Shown: in pieces, positions 8,549 through 17,866 of the stretch
Layout: every line of letters starts with the position of its first letter
Position numbering within the stretch: the stretch's first letter is position 1
Source of the DNA: Sporosarcina globispora
Lineage (GTDB): Bacteria > Bacillota > Bacilli > Bacillales > Cytobacillaceae
DNA length: 64,000 nt
Direction of reading: 5' to 3'
Assembly (NCBI RefSeq): GCF_001274725.1
Contig: NZ_LGUF01000007.1
Location: 138,962-202,961, forward strand
Translations under genes and position numbers: made by a program
Notes under the pieces: generated by a model
What the model was told of the DNA's origin: nothing
The model's input: only the letters and a program-made list of their open reading frames with translations
Database searches by the model: none

Positions 8549-10282
8549 ATGGATAAAAACCAAACCAGCCTAAAACCATTCATTTCACTCATCCTATCAA
8601 CAAAAATCCCAAAGGCCGCGCTCATCATCGGCCTGACAGCCAGCATCTTAACTACCCTGACCGGCCTTCTCGTTCCGCTGCTGACAAAGAACTTGGTGGA
8701 TGGTTTTTCTGTTGAATCATTAAGTGTCCCGCTCATCATCGGAATCGGTGCAGCCTTTATCGTCCAGGCCGTTATCAGCGGGATTTCCATCTATCTGCTC
8801 AGCTATGTCGGCCAAAAAGTGGTGGCTCGGCTTCGGGACCGAATGTGGATGAAGCTCATCCGGCTGCCGGTCAGTTATTTTGATAAGCAGTCCAGCGGCC
8901 AGACTGTAAGCCGTGTAGTTAATGATACAAGCATTGTCAGGGAGCTGATAACCAATCACTTCCCGCAATTCATTACCGGGATTATCAGTATAATCGGTGC
9001 GATCATTATCTTGCTTGTGATGGACTGGAAAATGACATTGCTTATGCTCACCTCTGTTCCAATTACACTGGCGATTATGATCCCTCTTGGCAGAAAAATG
9101 GCAAAGATCTCACGCGGGCTTCAGGATGAAACTGCCATTTTCACCGGAAACATTACACAAACACTAGGTGAAATCCGCTTAATGAAATCTTCTACTGCAG
9201 AACAAAACGAAGAAGAAAAAGGAATGGATGGCATCGACAAACTGCTAGGCTACGGCCTGCGGGAAGCTCGCATCTTTGCGATGATTGGCCCGACTATGTA
9301 CCTGATCATGATGGTTGTAATCGTCATGATTATAGCCTATGGAGGCATGCGTGTTGCCAGCGGCACGATGTCAACGGGTTCACTTGTAGCCTTTTTGCTT
9401 TATTTGTTCCAAATAATTATGCCAATCACTTCATTTGCGATGTTCTTTACTCAGCTGCAAAAAGCGAAAGGCGCAACAGAACGGATCATAGAAATTTTGG
9501 AGGAGTCTTTAGAAGATGGACAATACGGCATCGAGATGGATATCAGCAGCAAGCCGATTATAATCGATAATGTCTCTTTTTCCTATAGTGCAGAAGAGAG
9601 TGTTCTGAAAAATATATCACTGGAAGCACAGCCCGGACAGATGATTGCACTTGCCGGTCCAAGCGGGAGCGGAAAGACCACCCTGTTTGGATTACTTGAA
9701 CGTTTTTACGCGCCAAATGCTGGTGAAATCAGAATTGGCGACACACCCATTCAGCTCATTTCGCTTAAATCCTGGCGAAGCCAAATCGGCTATGTTTCAC
9801 AGGAAAGTGCGATGATGGCAGGAACGATCCGCGAAAATTTATGCTACGGACTGGAAAATCACGAAAGCATTGCGGACGATAAATTATGGCAAGTTGCGAA
9901 AATGGCCTATGCAGATCAATTTATTGAAGATTTCCCGAAAGGGCTTGATACAGAAGTTGGCGAGCGGGGTGTGAAGCTTTCCGGAGGGCAAAGGCAGCGG
10001 ATCGCCATTGCACGGGCCTTCCTGCGCGACCCTAAAATCCTGATGATGGACGAAGCGACCGCGAGCCTTGACAGTCAATCCGAAGGTATCGTCCAGCAGG
10101 CGCTTACCCGTCTAATGGAGGGCCGGACAACATTCGTCATTGCTCACCGTCTTTCTACCATTGTCGACGCTGACCAAATTGTTTTCATCGAAAAAGGCCG
10201 CATCACAGGAATCGGCACACATTACGAATTAACACAAGCACATGATTTATACCGCGAGTTTGCTGAGCAGCAGCTTGCATAA
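8549..10282 (+). CDS. ABC exporter, fused permease-ATPase (multidrug type)
   Basis: 577 residues. Residues 1-320 contain six transmembrane helices of the type-I ABC exporter fold. The C-terminal ATPase has Walker A GPSGSGKTT, Q-loop YVSQES, signature LSGGQRQRIAIARAF, Walker B ILMMDEATA, D-loop SLD and switch histidine IAHR. It is a half-transporter that should work as a homodimer, like BmrA/LmrA, moving hydrophobic compounds or lipids outward. It stands alone between two terminators. The substrate cannot be told from sequence. Confidence 0.9.
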   Translation: MDKNQTSLKPFISLILSTKIPKAALIIGLTASILTTLTGLLVPLLTKNLVDGFSVESLSVPLIIGIGAAFIVQAVISGISIYLLSYVGQKVVARLRDRMWMKLIRLPVSYFDKQSSGQTVSRVVNDTSIVRELITNHFPQFITGIISIIGAIIILLVMDWKMTLLMLTSVPITLAIMIPLGRKMAKISRGLQDETAIFTGNITQTLGEIRLMKSSTAEQNEEEKGMDGIDKLLGYGLREARIFAMIGPTMYLIMMVVIVMIIAYGGMRVASGTMSTGSLVAFLLYLFQIIMPITSFAMFFTQLQKAKGATERIIEILEESLEDGQYGIEMDISSKPIIIDNVSFSYSAEESVLKNISLEAQPGQMIALAGPSGSGKTTLFGLLERFYAPNAGEIRIGDTPIQLISLKSWRSQIGYVSQESAMMAGTIRENLCYGLENHESIADDKLWQVAKMAYADQFIEDFPKGLDTEVGERGVKLSGGQRQRIAIARAFLRDPKILMMDEATASLDSQSEGIVQQALTRLMEGRTTFVIAHRLSTIVDADQIVFIEKGRITGIGTHYELTQAHDLYREFAEQQLA

Positions 10283-10291
10283 GATAAGAAG

Positions 10292-10320
10292 TGGCCAGTC
10301 TAATGCAGGCTGGCTTTTTT
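10292..10320 (+). terminator. ABC exporter terminator
   Basis: GCCAG and GCTGGC arms followed by TTTTTT, 10 nt after the stop codon. Confidence 0.7.
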
Positions 10321-10467
10321 GCTGCAGATTTCGATTCCAGCCCTCTATTAAAACCGAAACCTTGTGATAAAATGTGACAAATTATCCATATAAACGAGAA
10401 ACTAAATTCCTTATAATGGTATTAAGATCTCAGTTAGTCACGCCAATCCAAAAGGGGGCTAAAGGCT

Positions 10468-10689
10468 ATGTCATCAGATCACACACTTAACATGCTTGAA
10501 ACATTGAAATATTATTGTGACTCTCAAATCACCCAGACCTTTTCAACTGACAAGCAGCAGATAATATCTGTCTGCTACTTGAAAAACAATCAGTCATTTG
10601 AAATCACCTACACAGAAACTAATATAAAGAAAAATTTCCGCTACATAGAATCAGCAGCAGAAGAAATCGAAAAAGCTTTAAGGAATTGA
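10468..10689 (+). CDS. Small hypothetical protein
   Basis: 73 residues, AGGGGG ribosome site upstream, monocistronic and closed by a terminator. The middle reads as beta strands (IISVCYLKNNQSFEITYTET) flanked by an N-terminal helix and a C-terminal acidic helix (ESAAEEIEKALRN). It is soluble, with no signal or membrane segment. The compact strand-helix layout suggests a small alpha/beta domain, but I do not recognise the family. Confidence 0.65.
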   Translation: MSSDHTLNMLETLKYYCDSQITQTFSTDKQQIISVCYLKNNQSFEITYTETNIKKNFRYIESAAEEIEKALRN

Positions 10690-10762
10690 CTCAGACATTC
10701 CTAAGCTTAATTCAGACTGTTTTTTGGCTTTCTTTTTTTAATTCTTTTTCATGTAATATATG

Positions 10763-10793
10763 AGATGCAGGGATACTCGTCCCTGCATCTTTT
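10763..10793 (+). terminator. Terminator between 10468-10689 and asbF
   Basis: GATGCAGGGA and TCCCTGCATC form a 10-bp stem followed by TTTTC on the plus strand. It may also serve the convergent asb operon. Confidence 0.8.
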
Positions 10794-10845
10794 CATTTAA
10801 TAGAGATTCTTAACAGCCAAGGTGAGCAACAATGCAGCATTAATC

Positions 10846-10861
10846 AATCAAACGTTTGATT
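10846..10861. repeat. Palindrome copy 3 (16 bp)
   Basis: AATCAAACGTTTGATT, ending 6 nt beyond the asbF stop codon. Flanking bases do not extend the symmetry. Confidence 0.9.
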
Positions 10862-10867
10862 AACTTT

Positions 10868-11704
10868 TCAAATCTGCTTTAAAGCCTTCTCAGCCTGAAG
10901 AACTCTCTTAATTTCCTTGCTGTCTTGTGTCAGTATATCTTTCACGTTTGGTCCAAACCATTCCAGGGAAGCATCCATTTCTATCATATCCGAAGCTTCC
11001 TTTAAGAACATCCGGTAATCTACCGCTCCTTCAAATAAGGAAACCATGCCTTCCCTGCTCCCCGCTGCTGCATAGACATTATTAGGGGCAAACACGTCTA
11101 GCTGGGAGCGGGATTTAATATTTTTAAAATGAAAATGCGAAATATATGGCCGCAGCTGTTTTAGCGCAAATAGCGGGTCCACTCCTGATTCCCAAATATG
11201 AAGCACATCAAAATTGACTCTTAGCGCTGAATGGTCCGTTTCCTCAATGAGCTGAAGCGTGGAGGATGGGTTGTCGGTCAGTGTATTAGGATGAGTCTCA
11301 ACCAGAAGCATCTGTCCCTCGGCTTCAGCCATTTTGCAGAGCATTTTCATGCGGGAGACCAGTTCGATTCTTTCCAATCTGCTGATATCCGCACTGCCTT
11401 TTGTCCCGGCAAACGTCCTTATTTTCTTCGTTCCCCACCTATGCGCCAGTGCACATAATCTTTGCATTTCTGTCATTAATACTGGAAGAGGCGCATCAAG
11501 AGGCAAATAGTCGCTCAGCATGGTCGTTTCGAGATTATAAGAACTAAGCCACTCACTGCCATAATGTATGTCTTCCGCCAGATTCTTAGCATGTACACCC
11601 CATAATTCTATCCCCTGGAACCCATTTGTCTGGGCATAGTGTGCAATTTGGTCAATGGACTGAAGGTGATGACGGAATGAGATGGTGCAGAGAGATAGCT
11701 TCAT
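10868..11704 (-). CDS. asbF: 3-dehydroshikimate dehydratase AsbF (petrobactin 3,4-DHB synthesis)
   Basis: 278 residues, TIM-barrel xylose-isomerase-like family. It converts 3-dehydroshikimate to 3,4-dihydroxybenzoate, the catechol of petrobactin. Metal-ligand and active-site segments fit: LVETHPNT (Glu and His), VNFDVLHIWESG, and HFHFKNIK. The N-terminal SLCTISFRHH and GFQGIELWG are typical of the family. It is the last gene of the asb operon and its ATG overlaps the asbE stop by 4 nt (ATGA). The clear six-gene context makes the assignment firm. Confidence 0.95.
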   Translation of the reverse strand: MKLSLCTISFRHHLQSIDQIAHYAQTNGFQGIELWGVHAKNLAEDIHYGSEWLSSYNLETTMLSDYLPLDAPLPVLMTEMQRLCALAHRWGTKKIRTFAGTKGSADISRLERIELVSRMKMLCKMAEAEGQMLLVETHPNTLTDNPSSTLQLIEETDHSALRVNFDVLHIWESGVDPLFALKQLRPYISHFHFKNIKSRSQLDVFAPNNVYAAAGSREGMVSLFEGAVDYRMFLKEASDMIEMDASLEWFGPNVKDILTQDSKEIKRVLQAEKALKQI

Positions 11705-12684
11705 AGAATTGCCTCCTTAATATTTTGGGATTCCTGCAGTTTAACCCATGCCTCAAAGCTTTTCTGCAATCCCTGCTTAATTTTAAACTCGAGGATATTC
11801 AGTTCATCCAGTTTTAAAGAGATTTCATTTTTCAAACCCAGGTTTCCTGTCATGGCAAGCTTCATGGCCCGATATTGGATAACCGTATATCCTTTTACGA
11901 GTTTCTCAATTTCATCACACCAGGCTTCAAAGCCTTCCTCGTCATACCCAAGTGAATCCCAGAAAAACGCAAAAGCATGTTCATAGGCATATTTCCGGAT
12001 GGCGAGGACAGGGAGTTCCCTTAATGCGAATGTCAATCCTGATAAAGGATAGTTTTCGCTTTCGGATGTATATAGATCGACAATCTTTCGAACAGCATAA
12101 GTCATTGGGTTGCAGTCAAGCTTAATGCATGTATTAAAATATGCCTCCACTGTTTCTGCAGATGGCGGAATGATATTGGCTGCATCAAAGAAATATCCTC
12201 CTTCAGCAGAAGGATCCTCAATGGCCGCCATAATCCGCTCCTTCGGCAAAACTCCTTCCCAGCGGAAGTCCGGATCATACATAAACCATTCCTCTTCGTT
12301 CTCTGTCATTTCCAGCATCACATAATGCGGAAATGGACTTTGATGAAACTTGTTCTCCCGTTCAGGCAGCTTAGACAAATCCAGCATCACCATGACATAT
12401 TGGCAGGGCTTCTTATTTTCAAGCAAGCTCAGCAGCTTGTTTATATTATCCTGTTTGCTGCGTTTTTCGTCATACCATCTATGCAGCTTAATACCATAAA
12501 GCATTTCATACCATTGGTGGAAAAAATCATGGTCGATCCGTTTGGAATGATAGGTCAGAACCCCGTTATCCAATACATCGAAATCGGCATCCCATACCCC
12601 GAAATAATAAGGTCTGTGATCGGCCCCCTCTGTCTTTTTGACTGCCTCGCAAACACAGCTCACAAAACAATGGACTTTAATCAT
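11701..12684 (-). CDS. asbE: Petrobactin biosynthesis protein AsbE
   Basis: 327 residues. AsbE is the condensing protein that transfers 3,4-dihydroxybenzoate from the carrier AsbD to spermidine or its citryl conjugate. The sequence starts MIKVHCFVSCVCE and contains PFPHYVMLEMTENEEEWFMYDPDFRWEG in two segments; a Tyr-Asp-Pro-Asp core and conserved C/H residues resemble a BtrH-type N-terminal fold, but I infer the role from position. It overlaps asbD by 8 nt and asbF by 4 nt, so the genes are translationally coupled. Confidence 0.9.
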   Translation of the reverse strand: MIKVHCFVSCVCEAVKKTEGADHRPYYFGVWDADFDVLDNGVLTYHSKRIDHDFFHQWYEMLYGIKLHRWYDEKRSKQDNINKLLSLLENKKPCQYVMVMLDLSKLPERENKFHQSPFPHYVMLEMTENEEEWFMYDPDFRWEGVLPKERIMAAIEDPSAEGGYFFDAANIIPPSAETVEAYFNTCIKLDCNPMTYAVRKIVDLYTSESENYPLSGLTFALRELPVLAIRKYAYEHAFAFFWDSLGYDEEGFEAWCDEIEKLVKGYTVIQYRAMKLAMTGNLGLKNEISLKLDELNILEFKIKQGLQKSFEAWVKLQESQNIKEAIL

Positions 12685-12955
12685 ATGACCCCTCCGCTGC
12701 GACAGGATGCTGCAGGCGATTCAGCAATTCAGCCAGGCTACCAACGGTTCTGAAATCTTTAGGCACTATCATTTCATCCGGGATATCAAAGCCAAGATCC
12801 ACTTCCAAATGAAGGATAAGCTGAAGGATCATAATGGAATCCATATATAAATCTTCATTTAAACGGGCATCCTCATGAAAGGCAGCCATCGAAGGCAGTT
12901 CTAATTGATGCTGCAGAATATCATATACAACCTGTAAAATTTCTTCTCTTGTCAT
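12677..12955 (-). CDS. asbD: Aryl carrier protein AsbD
   Basis: 92 residues, an acyl-carrier-protein fold. The 4'-phosphopantetheine attachment serine sits in the motif NEDLYMDSIMILQLILHLE. AsbD carries activated 3,4-dihydroxybenzoate from AsbC to AsbE in petrobactin assembly. It needs a phosphopantetheinyl transferase, which is not encoded in this window. Start overlaps the asbC stop by 4 nt (ATGA); stop overlaps the asbE start. Confidence 0.95.
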   Translation of the reverse strand: MTREEILQVVYDILQHQLELPSMAAFHEDARLNEDLYMDSIMILQLILHLEVDLGFDIPDEMIVPKDFRTVGSLAELLNRLQHPVAAEGSYD

Positions 12956-14187
12956 GCCAGCACTCCTTCTCCCAGCCTTTTTCTGCTGATCTTGCCATTC
13001 GGAAGCTTTTCAATTTCTTCTTTCTGGATAAATTCCATTGGGATTTGGTAAGGAGCGAGATATTCCCTGCACCACTCCCGCAGTTCCTGCTCCTCTATAG
13101 GCTGGGTGCATACATACTGTGCACAGACTCTTTCTCCGGAAAGCGGATGAATTTTTTTATAAACCACTGCTTCTGCGACCCTTGGTTCTGCCATCAGAAC
13201 ATCTTCCACCTCTTGCGGATAAACGTTCAATCCTGCCACATTAATGGTGTCATCCATTCTTGCAAGAAATGACAGGACACCGTCTTCCATATAGCCAAGA
13301 TCCTTAGTAAAGATGGTTTTGCCGGTATCACGGATGATAATCTCACTAGGATTTTCTTTACTCCCAGCCTCTATTTTTACATGGGGAAGCGGATAGCCCA
13401 TTTCACGAGAATCGCTTACATTCGGGTGAATCGCCACACACCCGGCTTCTGAACATCCATACTGCTGAAGAACTCGGTTTGAAATACACTTTAATGATTC
13501 CAGCCAGCCGGATGGCATTAAAGTGCCAGATGTCATCACACAATCAAACCGCTCGCCATTACGAATAAGGAGTGTTAATGTATGCAAAAGCGCAGGAGCT
13601 CCATAAAGAATGTGCTTAGGATGTTCCTTTATTTTTTTCAGCACATACTTAGGGTTCATATTTGTCAGAATAACCGGCTCTGCCCCCCGCCTTAGGCAGG
13701 CAAATACCCCGCAGATCAATCCATATGAGTGGGTAACCGGACAGGCAACGACAGAAATTGTCTGATGATCAGCCGGCAATACAGAAACATAGCTTTCCAG
13801 CTCAAGCTCGATTGAATCCCAGCTCCGTTCAATGCATTTAGGTGCACCGGTCGTACCCGAACTCATTTGGACCAGGACACCTTCACGGGCATTTTTTTGT
13901 TCTGTCAGCTCGATCGGTGTATGGGCATTTCCGTAAAGCAAAATATGGCTTCCAGCCGATGAGGCCATTCGGATTGCCCCTTCTTTCGGCACGGAAGGAT
14001 GGATCGGAACAATGGATCCCCCATTTCTTCTTACAAATAAACAAAGAGCGAGCCACTGAAACACATCCGGCATACAAACAGCTAATCTTCTATTCCCGCA
14101 ATCTCTTAAATGAGGTGTATTTTCAAATACTGTATATTGTCTCTCAAGGTCCTCTAATGTATAGTAATGATCATTTACAAAAAACAT
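12952..14187 (-). CDS. asbC: 3,4-dihydroxybenzoate-AMP ligase AsbC
   Basis: 411 residues, a short ANL-family adenylating enzyme. Visible motifs: the P-loop VQMSSGTTGAPKCIE, YGCSEAGCVA (A5 region), the LGYMEDGVLSFLARMDD hinge region and the terminal catalytic lysine in LPNGKISRKRL. It activates 3,4-dihydroxybenzoate with ATP and loads it on AsbD. The protein is about 100 residues shorter than typical aryl-AMP ligases such as EntE, as known for AsbC. AAAGGAG precedes the ATG. Confidence 0.95.
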   Translation of the reverse strand: MFFVNDHYYTLEDLERQYTVFENTPHLRDCGNRRLAVCMPDVFQWLALCLFVRRNGGSIVPIHPSVPKEGAIRMASSAGSHILLYGNAHTPIELTEQKNAREGVLVQMSSGTTGAPKCIERSWDSIELELESYVSVLPADHQTISVVACPVTHSYGLICGVFACLRRGAEPVILTNMNPKYVLKKIKEHPKHILYGAPALLHTLTLLIRNGERFDCVMTSGTLMPSGWLESLKCISNRVLQQYGCSEAGCVAIHPNVSDSREMGYPLPHVKIEAGSKENPSEIIIRDTGKTIFTKDLGYMEDGVLSFLARMDDTINVAGLNVYPQEVEDVLMAEPRVAEAVVYKKIHPLSGERVCAQYVCTQPIEEQELREWCREYLAPYQIPMEFIQKEEIEKLPNGKISRKRLGEGVLA

Positions 14188-14208
14188 CTCAAATCTCCTT
14201 TTGATAAT

Positions 14209-15924
14209 TTAACTTAAAGAGTTTTTGACATAATGGCGAAAACCGCCGGCCACTTCTTTTTGAACTTTTCTTTTCAGCAGTGACTCCGCATAAATCACCG
14301 GCGCGGTATGCTGCAGCAGATAATTTCGGAATATTAGTTCCGGATAACAGCTCAAGTGCTCCGCTATCGCTTCTCCAGTCAGCTTCCAAAAGCGCTGCTC
14401 GCTGAAGCCATATTGCTCTTCAAGTACAAAAGAAAGTTCGGACAGGTGAAAGACAAATAGTGTATCCATTACTAATTCTCTTAGCGATTCAATAGAAGAC
14501 ATCCAATAATACTGATCTTCCCTGCCCTTTTTAAATTGTTCATGGATTCCCGCAAAGTCTGGAATACGGCTTGGCTCCGCCAAAAAGTCATGGCAATACT
14601 CAACGCTGTCATGGAAATCCCTTAGTGCGGCACGTGCTGGCCAGCCGTCCTTATGGATAAGAATCATATTCTGGGCATGCGCCTCAACGGCAATTCCATG
14701 CGCAGCCAGCAAATGCCAGACAGGAATCACACATACTTCCACAAGCCTTTTCAGCCATTTTTCAATTCCATAGCGCTTCAGCCAATCGTCAATAAACGGA
14801 AATCCGTCCCTCTCCATTAATGGCAAGGCCGTACAAGGCACCGCCTCTTCACCTTCTTCCATATAAAGAAGGATGCTTTCTCTCCATATAGCTCCGAGCT
14901 TTGCACAATGTTCTTCCTCCCCGGAATGAAAAGCAATTCCTGCGTATTCCTTTAGAATAATCAAAGAAGCTTCTTCTTTTAAAAACGGATCTCCTTTCAC
15001 TGTATCCGCTATCCATTTGGAAATATGAGGTGCGGCATAGACCGCGTAAGAATCCAGAGTTCTTAACGATGATGTGTTCACGATATTCATGGAAAGTTTC
15101 AAATGAGCTTTTTCTGGATTTGTCATGTTCCATAAACTGCGCACAGACTGTGTTGCCCGATAAGAGTCCCCGATGCTTCCAAGAAGCACTACATTTCCTT
15201 CATCTGCATCAGCTTTTGCAAACTTTACCTGCCAGGGGTGAATGGGCAGGAATGTGTATTCATCAAAGGTTTTGCCAATATGGTGCAAGTCAGCAAGTAA
15301 TTGCCCAAACATGGAAGGGCCAAGTTCCCGTTCCCAGAAACTCTTTTCATCTTCAAGAAGTTCGATTTTGGCATATTCTCGTTTGACAGCCGCCCATTGC
15401 AGCTCGAAAGACTGCCTTGCTTCCGGCCCATATGCTGCATGATCCCCTAGCGTAAATCCTATCCTTGCTTTATAGCAGGGATGGTAGGGATGCCCTTCCC
15501 ATATCTCTGATTCTAGCTCTTCATAGCTGAAAATTCTCCTGGAAAAAGAATGCCTAAGATGAGCTTCATTCCACTCACTCAGCAGAATGGTTTGTTCAAG
15601 CTCATTAATCAGCTGACTCCTTTTTTCCGGATCTGCAATAAGGTCTTCAGCCAATTCCCCTATGGAGGCTTCTGTGCGGGAGCCATCATGATGGACTGAG
15701 CAAATGCTTCCTTCTATTAAACGCACACGGTCAAACGAAGCGATTTTTCCCTCACAGCAGTATGTTCGCTCGTTTCCGAAAATCGTAAAATTTAAGAGCG
15801 GATCTTCTGGCTGGTCAGCCGATTTGGCATAATCCATTAATCCTTCAAAAATGACGGCCTCCATGAGCTGCCTGATCACTCTTCTTTCAATGGTTTTAGA
15901 CAACGGCGGACGCAGCTTCAGCAT
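14209..15924 (-). CDS. asbB: NIS siderophore synthetase AsbB
   Basis: 571 residues, IucA/IucC family. Petrobactin synthesis uses AsbA and AsbB to form amide bonds between citrate carboxylates and spermidine units. Family hallmarks visible: YHPCYKARIGF (ATP-binding HPxxKxRxGF motif), LPIHPWQ, ATQSVRSLWN, the LKLSMNIVNTSSLRTL segment, and VEAHAQNMILIHKDGWPARAALRDFHDS. Its ATG lies inside the end of asbA (29-nt overlap) with AAGGAGGAG just ahead. AsbA and AsbB are paralogues. Confidence 0.95.
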   Translation of the reverse strand: MLKLRPPLSKTIERRVIRQLMEAVIFEGLMDYAKSADQPEDPLLNFTIFGNERTYCCEGKIASFDRVRLIEGSICSVHHDGSRTEASIGELAEDLIADPEKRSQLINELEQTILLSEWNEAHLRHSFSRRIFSYEELESEIWEGHPYHPCYKARIGFTLGDHAAYGPEARQSFELQWAAVKREYAKIELLEDEKSFWERELGPSMFGQLLADLHHIGKTFDEYTFLPIHPWQVKFAKADADEGNVVLLGSIGDSYRATQSVRSLWNMTNPEKAHLKLSMNIVNTSSLRTLDSYAVYAAPHISKWIADTVKGDPFLKEEASLIILKEYAGIAFHSGEEEHCAKLGAIWRESILLYMEEGEEAVPCTALPLMERDGFPFIDDWLKRYGIEKWLKRLVEVCVIPVWHLLAAHGIAVEAHAQNMILIHKDGWPARAALRDFHDSVEYCHDFLAEPSRIPDFAGIHEQFKKGREDQYYWMSSIESLRELVMDTLFVFHLSELSFVLEEQYGFSEQRFWKLTGEAIAEHLSCYPELIFRNYLLQHTAPVIYAESLLKRKVQKEVAGGFRHYVKNSLS

Positions 15925-17722
15925 AGCTCTCCTCCTTCTTCATGCCGGCGAATGGATTTGGCAAATAGGTGTAAACCGCTTGTTCGTTCTTTGCCATCAG
16001 CTCATCAACATCATGAAAGCGGGTTAAAAGATTGGCTTTATAGGATAATCTCTCAGATTGCAGAATATGCTTAATGAAATCCTTCCCCTGTCCAGACAGC
16101 ACTTTTTCCAAAGAGCCAAGCTGGTTCCGGCACCATTTGATTAAGTGGTCCTCACTGATGAGACCATCCTGCCCAAATCTGGAGATAACTGAAAAAAGCT
16201 GATTCATAAACAGGTAATACGTAAACCTCTCTAGAATGAGAGCGTCCTCATAAAATAGCTCCGGGCATTCTTCCAATACAGGCAGCAGTTTGCATAAAGC
16301 CTCTCTATGCAGATTTGATAGATAATATCCCTGATTATCGCGGTAATAATAAGCTTCCGGGTATCCAGTGGAAAGGTCCAGGACGCTATTCTGCTGATGA
16401 GCCTCCAGTGCCAGCCCGTGCTCATCATATAGACGAATGAGAGGCTCCATTGCACATTCCCAATATTTCCGGAACCAATCCATGCTGACATCCCTGATAT
16501 CACGAGATTCCTCCCCAGCTATTCTCTCAATGGTCCGATGCAGCCTTGAACACTTGCCAGGCAAAGGATCCTGAACTAATGCCGCAATGGGAGAAATTCC
16601 TCTCTGTTTTTCTTCCTGAAATGGGTTGGATCGCAGTATAACTTCAAAGCCTGATTCTTTCCGGCCAGGAAATACTGCAGTTATATAGGCTGGATCATCA
16701 ATCATTCGGAAAACTGGATGTTTTTCAGCAAATCGAAGTTTCTTCATTAACTCTGCCATGACGGCACCTGCCCTTAGTTCATGGAAGCGATTTTTCCTTA
16801 GTGAATTTGTGATTTTTACCGGGACCGAAAATTTGTACATCCATTCCTCTTCAGGATTGTAAACAGTCCTGATTGAAGAAGTGGCTGAATAATTTGCCCC
16901 CAACTGGCCAAGATCCTTTAAAAGCCCCTTCTTTATTGCTTCTCTGACATAGTCCTGCTGCAGAAGCCATTGAGCCTGGAGAGGGTGCATAGGAATGAGG
17001 CATTCCTGTTCTGAAACCATAAGGTGCGGCAGCGATTTTTTTATCGATTGAAGGATGAATTTGCTTGCAGTTTCCTGGCCATTAGAGGTTTCTTCCACCA
17101 TCTCCCTGTCAACTTGAAAATAATGTAGCTGAAACTGTCCCTTTAACTCTGGCGCATAGCTTGGCTGCTGCCATCCAGCCATACCTTGCCTGCTTTTCGG
17201 TGTAGGATGAAGCCAGTGCCCAAACAGGAGCGATTGCTCTGCTTCAATGAAAGAACAATCTTCTGAATACAGGCTGTCCTCATCATTCATTCTCGCTTCA
17301 ATGTATACCGCCATTGTCTGGTAGCTCTCAATCATCCTCAGCACCAGTTCATCAAAGTGGGATGCAAGTTCATGACAGCCATTAGCTTTGGCCACTAAAT
17401 GCATCTCATGGATTAGGATGATCAACATCGGCAGCCTATCCTGTTGAATCCATTCCCGCCGATGAGAACAATATTTAAATGCATGGCCGATTACGTGTCT
17501 TCCTGTTCGTGACCGGTAAAGGACTTCGACAGCGAATTTAGCGGATTGTCCAGAAAGTTCAATCTCTGCTACCGACTCCCCTGAAAGAGGTGTGGATAGC
17601 TGCTGTTCCTGAATCCACTCCCCGCTTTCCATCCAATGCCCGCTGTCCACTTCCCGCAAATAACTATTTATAAAAGCTTGAAACGTTGCATTTTCTGCAA
17701 TTTGTTTGGCTGAATGATGCAT
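15896..17722 (-). CDS. asbA: NIS siderophore synthetase AsbA
   Basis: 608 residues, IucA/IucC family, first gene of the asb operon. AsbA condenses citrate with spermidine to start petrobactin. Seen: HWLHPTPKSRQGM (ATP-binding motif), LIPMHPLQAQWL, YSATSSIRTVYN, KFSVPVKITNSLRKN and LEAHQQNSVLDLSTGYPEAYYYRDNQG with the usual His and Arg/Asp catalytic residues. AGGATGG precedes the ATG. A weak Fur box lies 38 nt upstream, so iron repression of the whole operon is expected. Confidence 0.95.
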   Translation of the reverse strand: MHHSAKQIAENATFQAFINSYLREVDSGHWMESGEWIQEQQLSTPLSGESVAEIELSGQSAKFAVEVLYRSRTGRHVIGHAFKYCSHRREWIQQDRLPMLIILIHEMHLVAKANGCHELASHFDELVLRMIESYQTMAVYIEARMNDEDSLYSEDCSFIEAEQSLLFGHWLHPTPKSRQGMAGWQQPSYAPELKGQFQLHYFQVDREMVEETSNGQETASKFILQSIKKSLPHLMVSEQECLIPMHPLQAQWLLQQDYVREAIKKGLLKDLGQLGANYSATSSIRTVYNPEEEWMYKFSVPVKITNSLRKNRFHELRAGAVMAELMKKLRFAEKHPVFRMIDDPAYITAVFPGRKESGFEVILRSNPFQEEKQRGISPIAALVQDPLPGKCSRLHRTIERIAGEESRDIRDVSMDWFRKYWECAMEPLIRLYDEHGLALEAHQQNSVLDLSTGYPEAYYYRDNQGYYLSNLHREALCKLLPVLEECPELFYEDALILERFTYYLFMNQLFSVISRFGQDGLISEDHLIKWCRNQLGSLEKVLSGQGKDFIKHILQSERLSYKANLLTRFHDVDELMAKNEQAVYTYLPNPFAGMKKEESYAEAASAVV

Positions 17723-17759
17723 AATTCCATCCTTTCACCGAGTCTTTAGACCTAGTAAT

Positions 17760-17774
17760 TGATAACTGTTCTCA
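17760..17774 (-). promoter_or_regulatory. Fur box upstream of asbA (weak)
   Basis: TGATAACTGTTCTCA matches TGATAATNATTATCA at 11 of 14 positions. It lies between the upstream terminator and the asbA start. The promoter hexamers are not clear. Confidence 0.6.
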
Positions 17775-17783
17775 ATGACAGTT

Positions 17784-17817
17784 AAAAAATTTGATTCTTT
17801 TCCATGAAAAGAATCAA
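17784..17817 (-). terminator. Terminator after the siderophore-binding lipoprotein gene
   Basis: TTGATTCTTTTC and GAAAAGAATCAA form a perfect 12-bp stem with a 3-nt loop; on the minus strand a T-run follows (A-run 17784-17789). It separates the lipoprotein gene from asbA. Confidence 0.85.
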
Positions 17818-17866
17818 GATAATTGAGAGGACAGACCGCATATGAGTCCCGGCCTCTCTCAGTAAA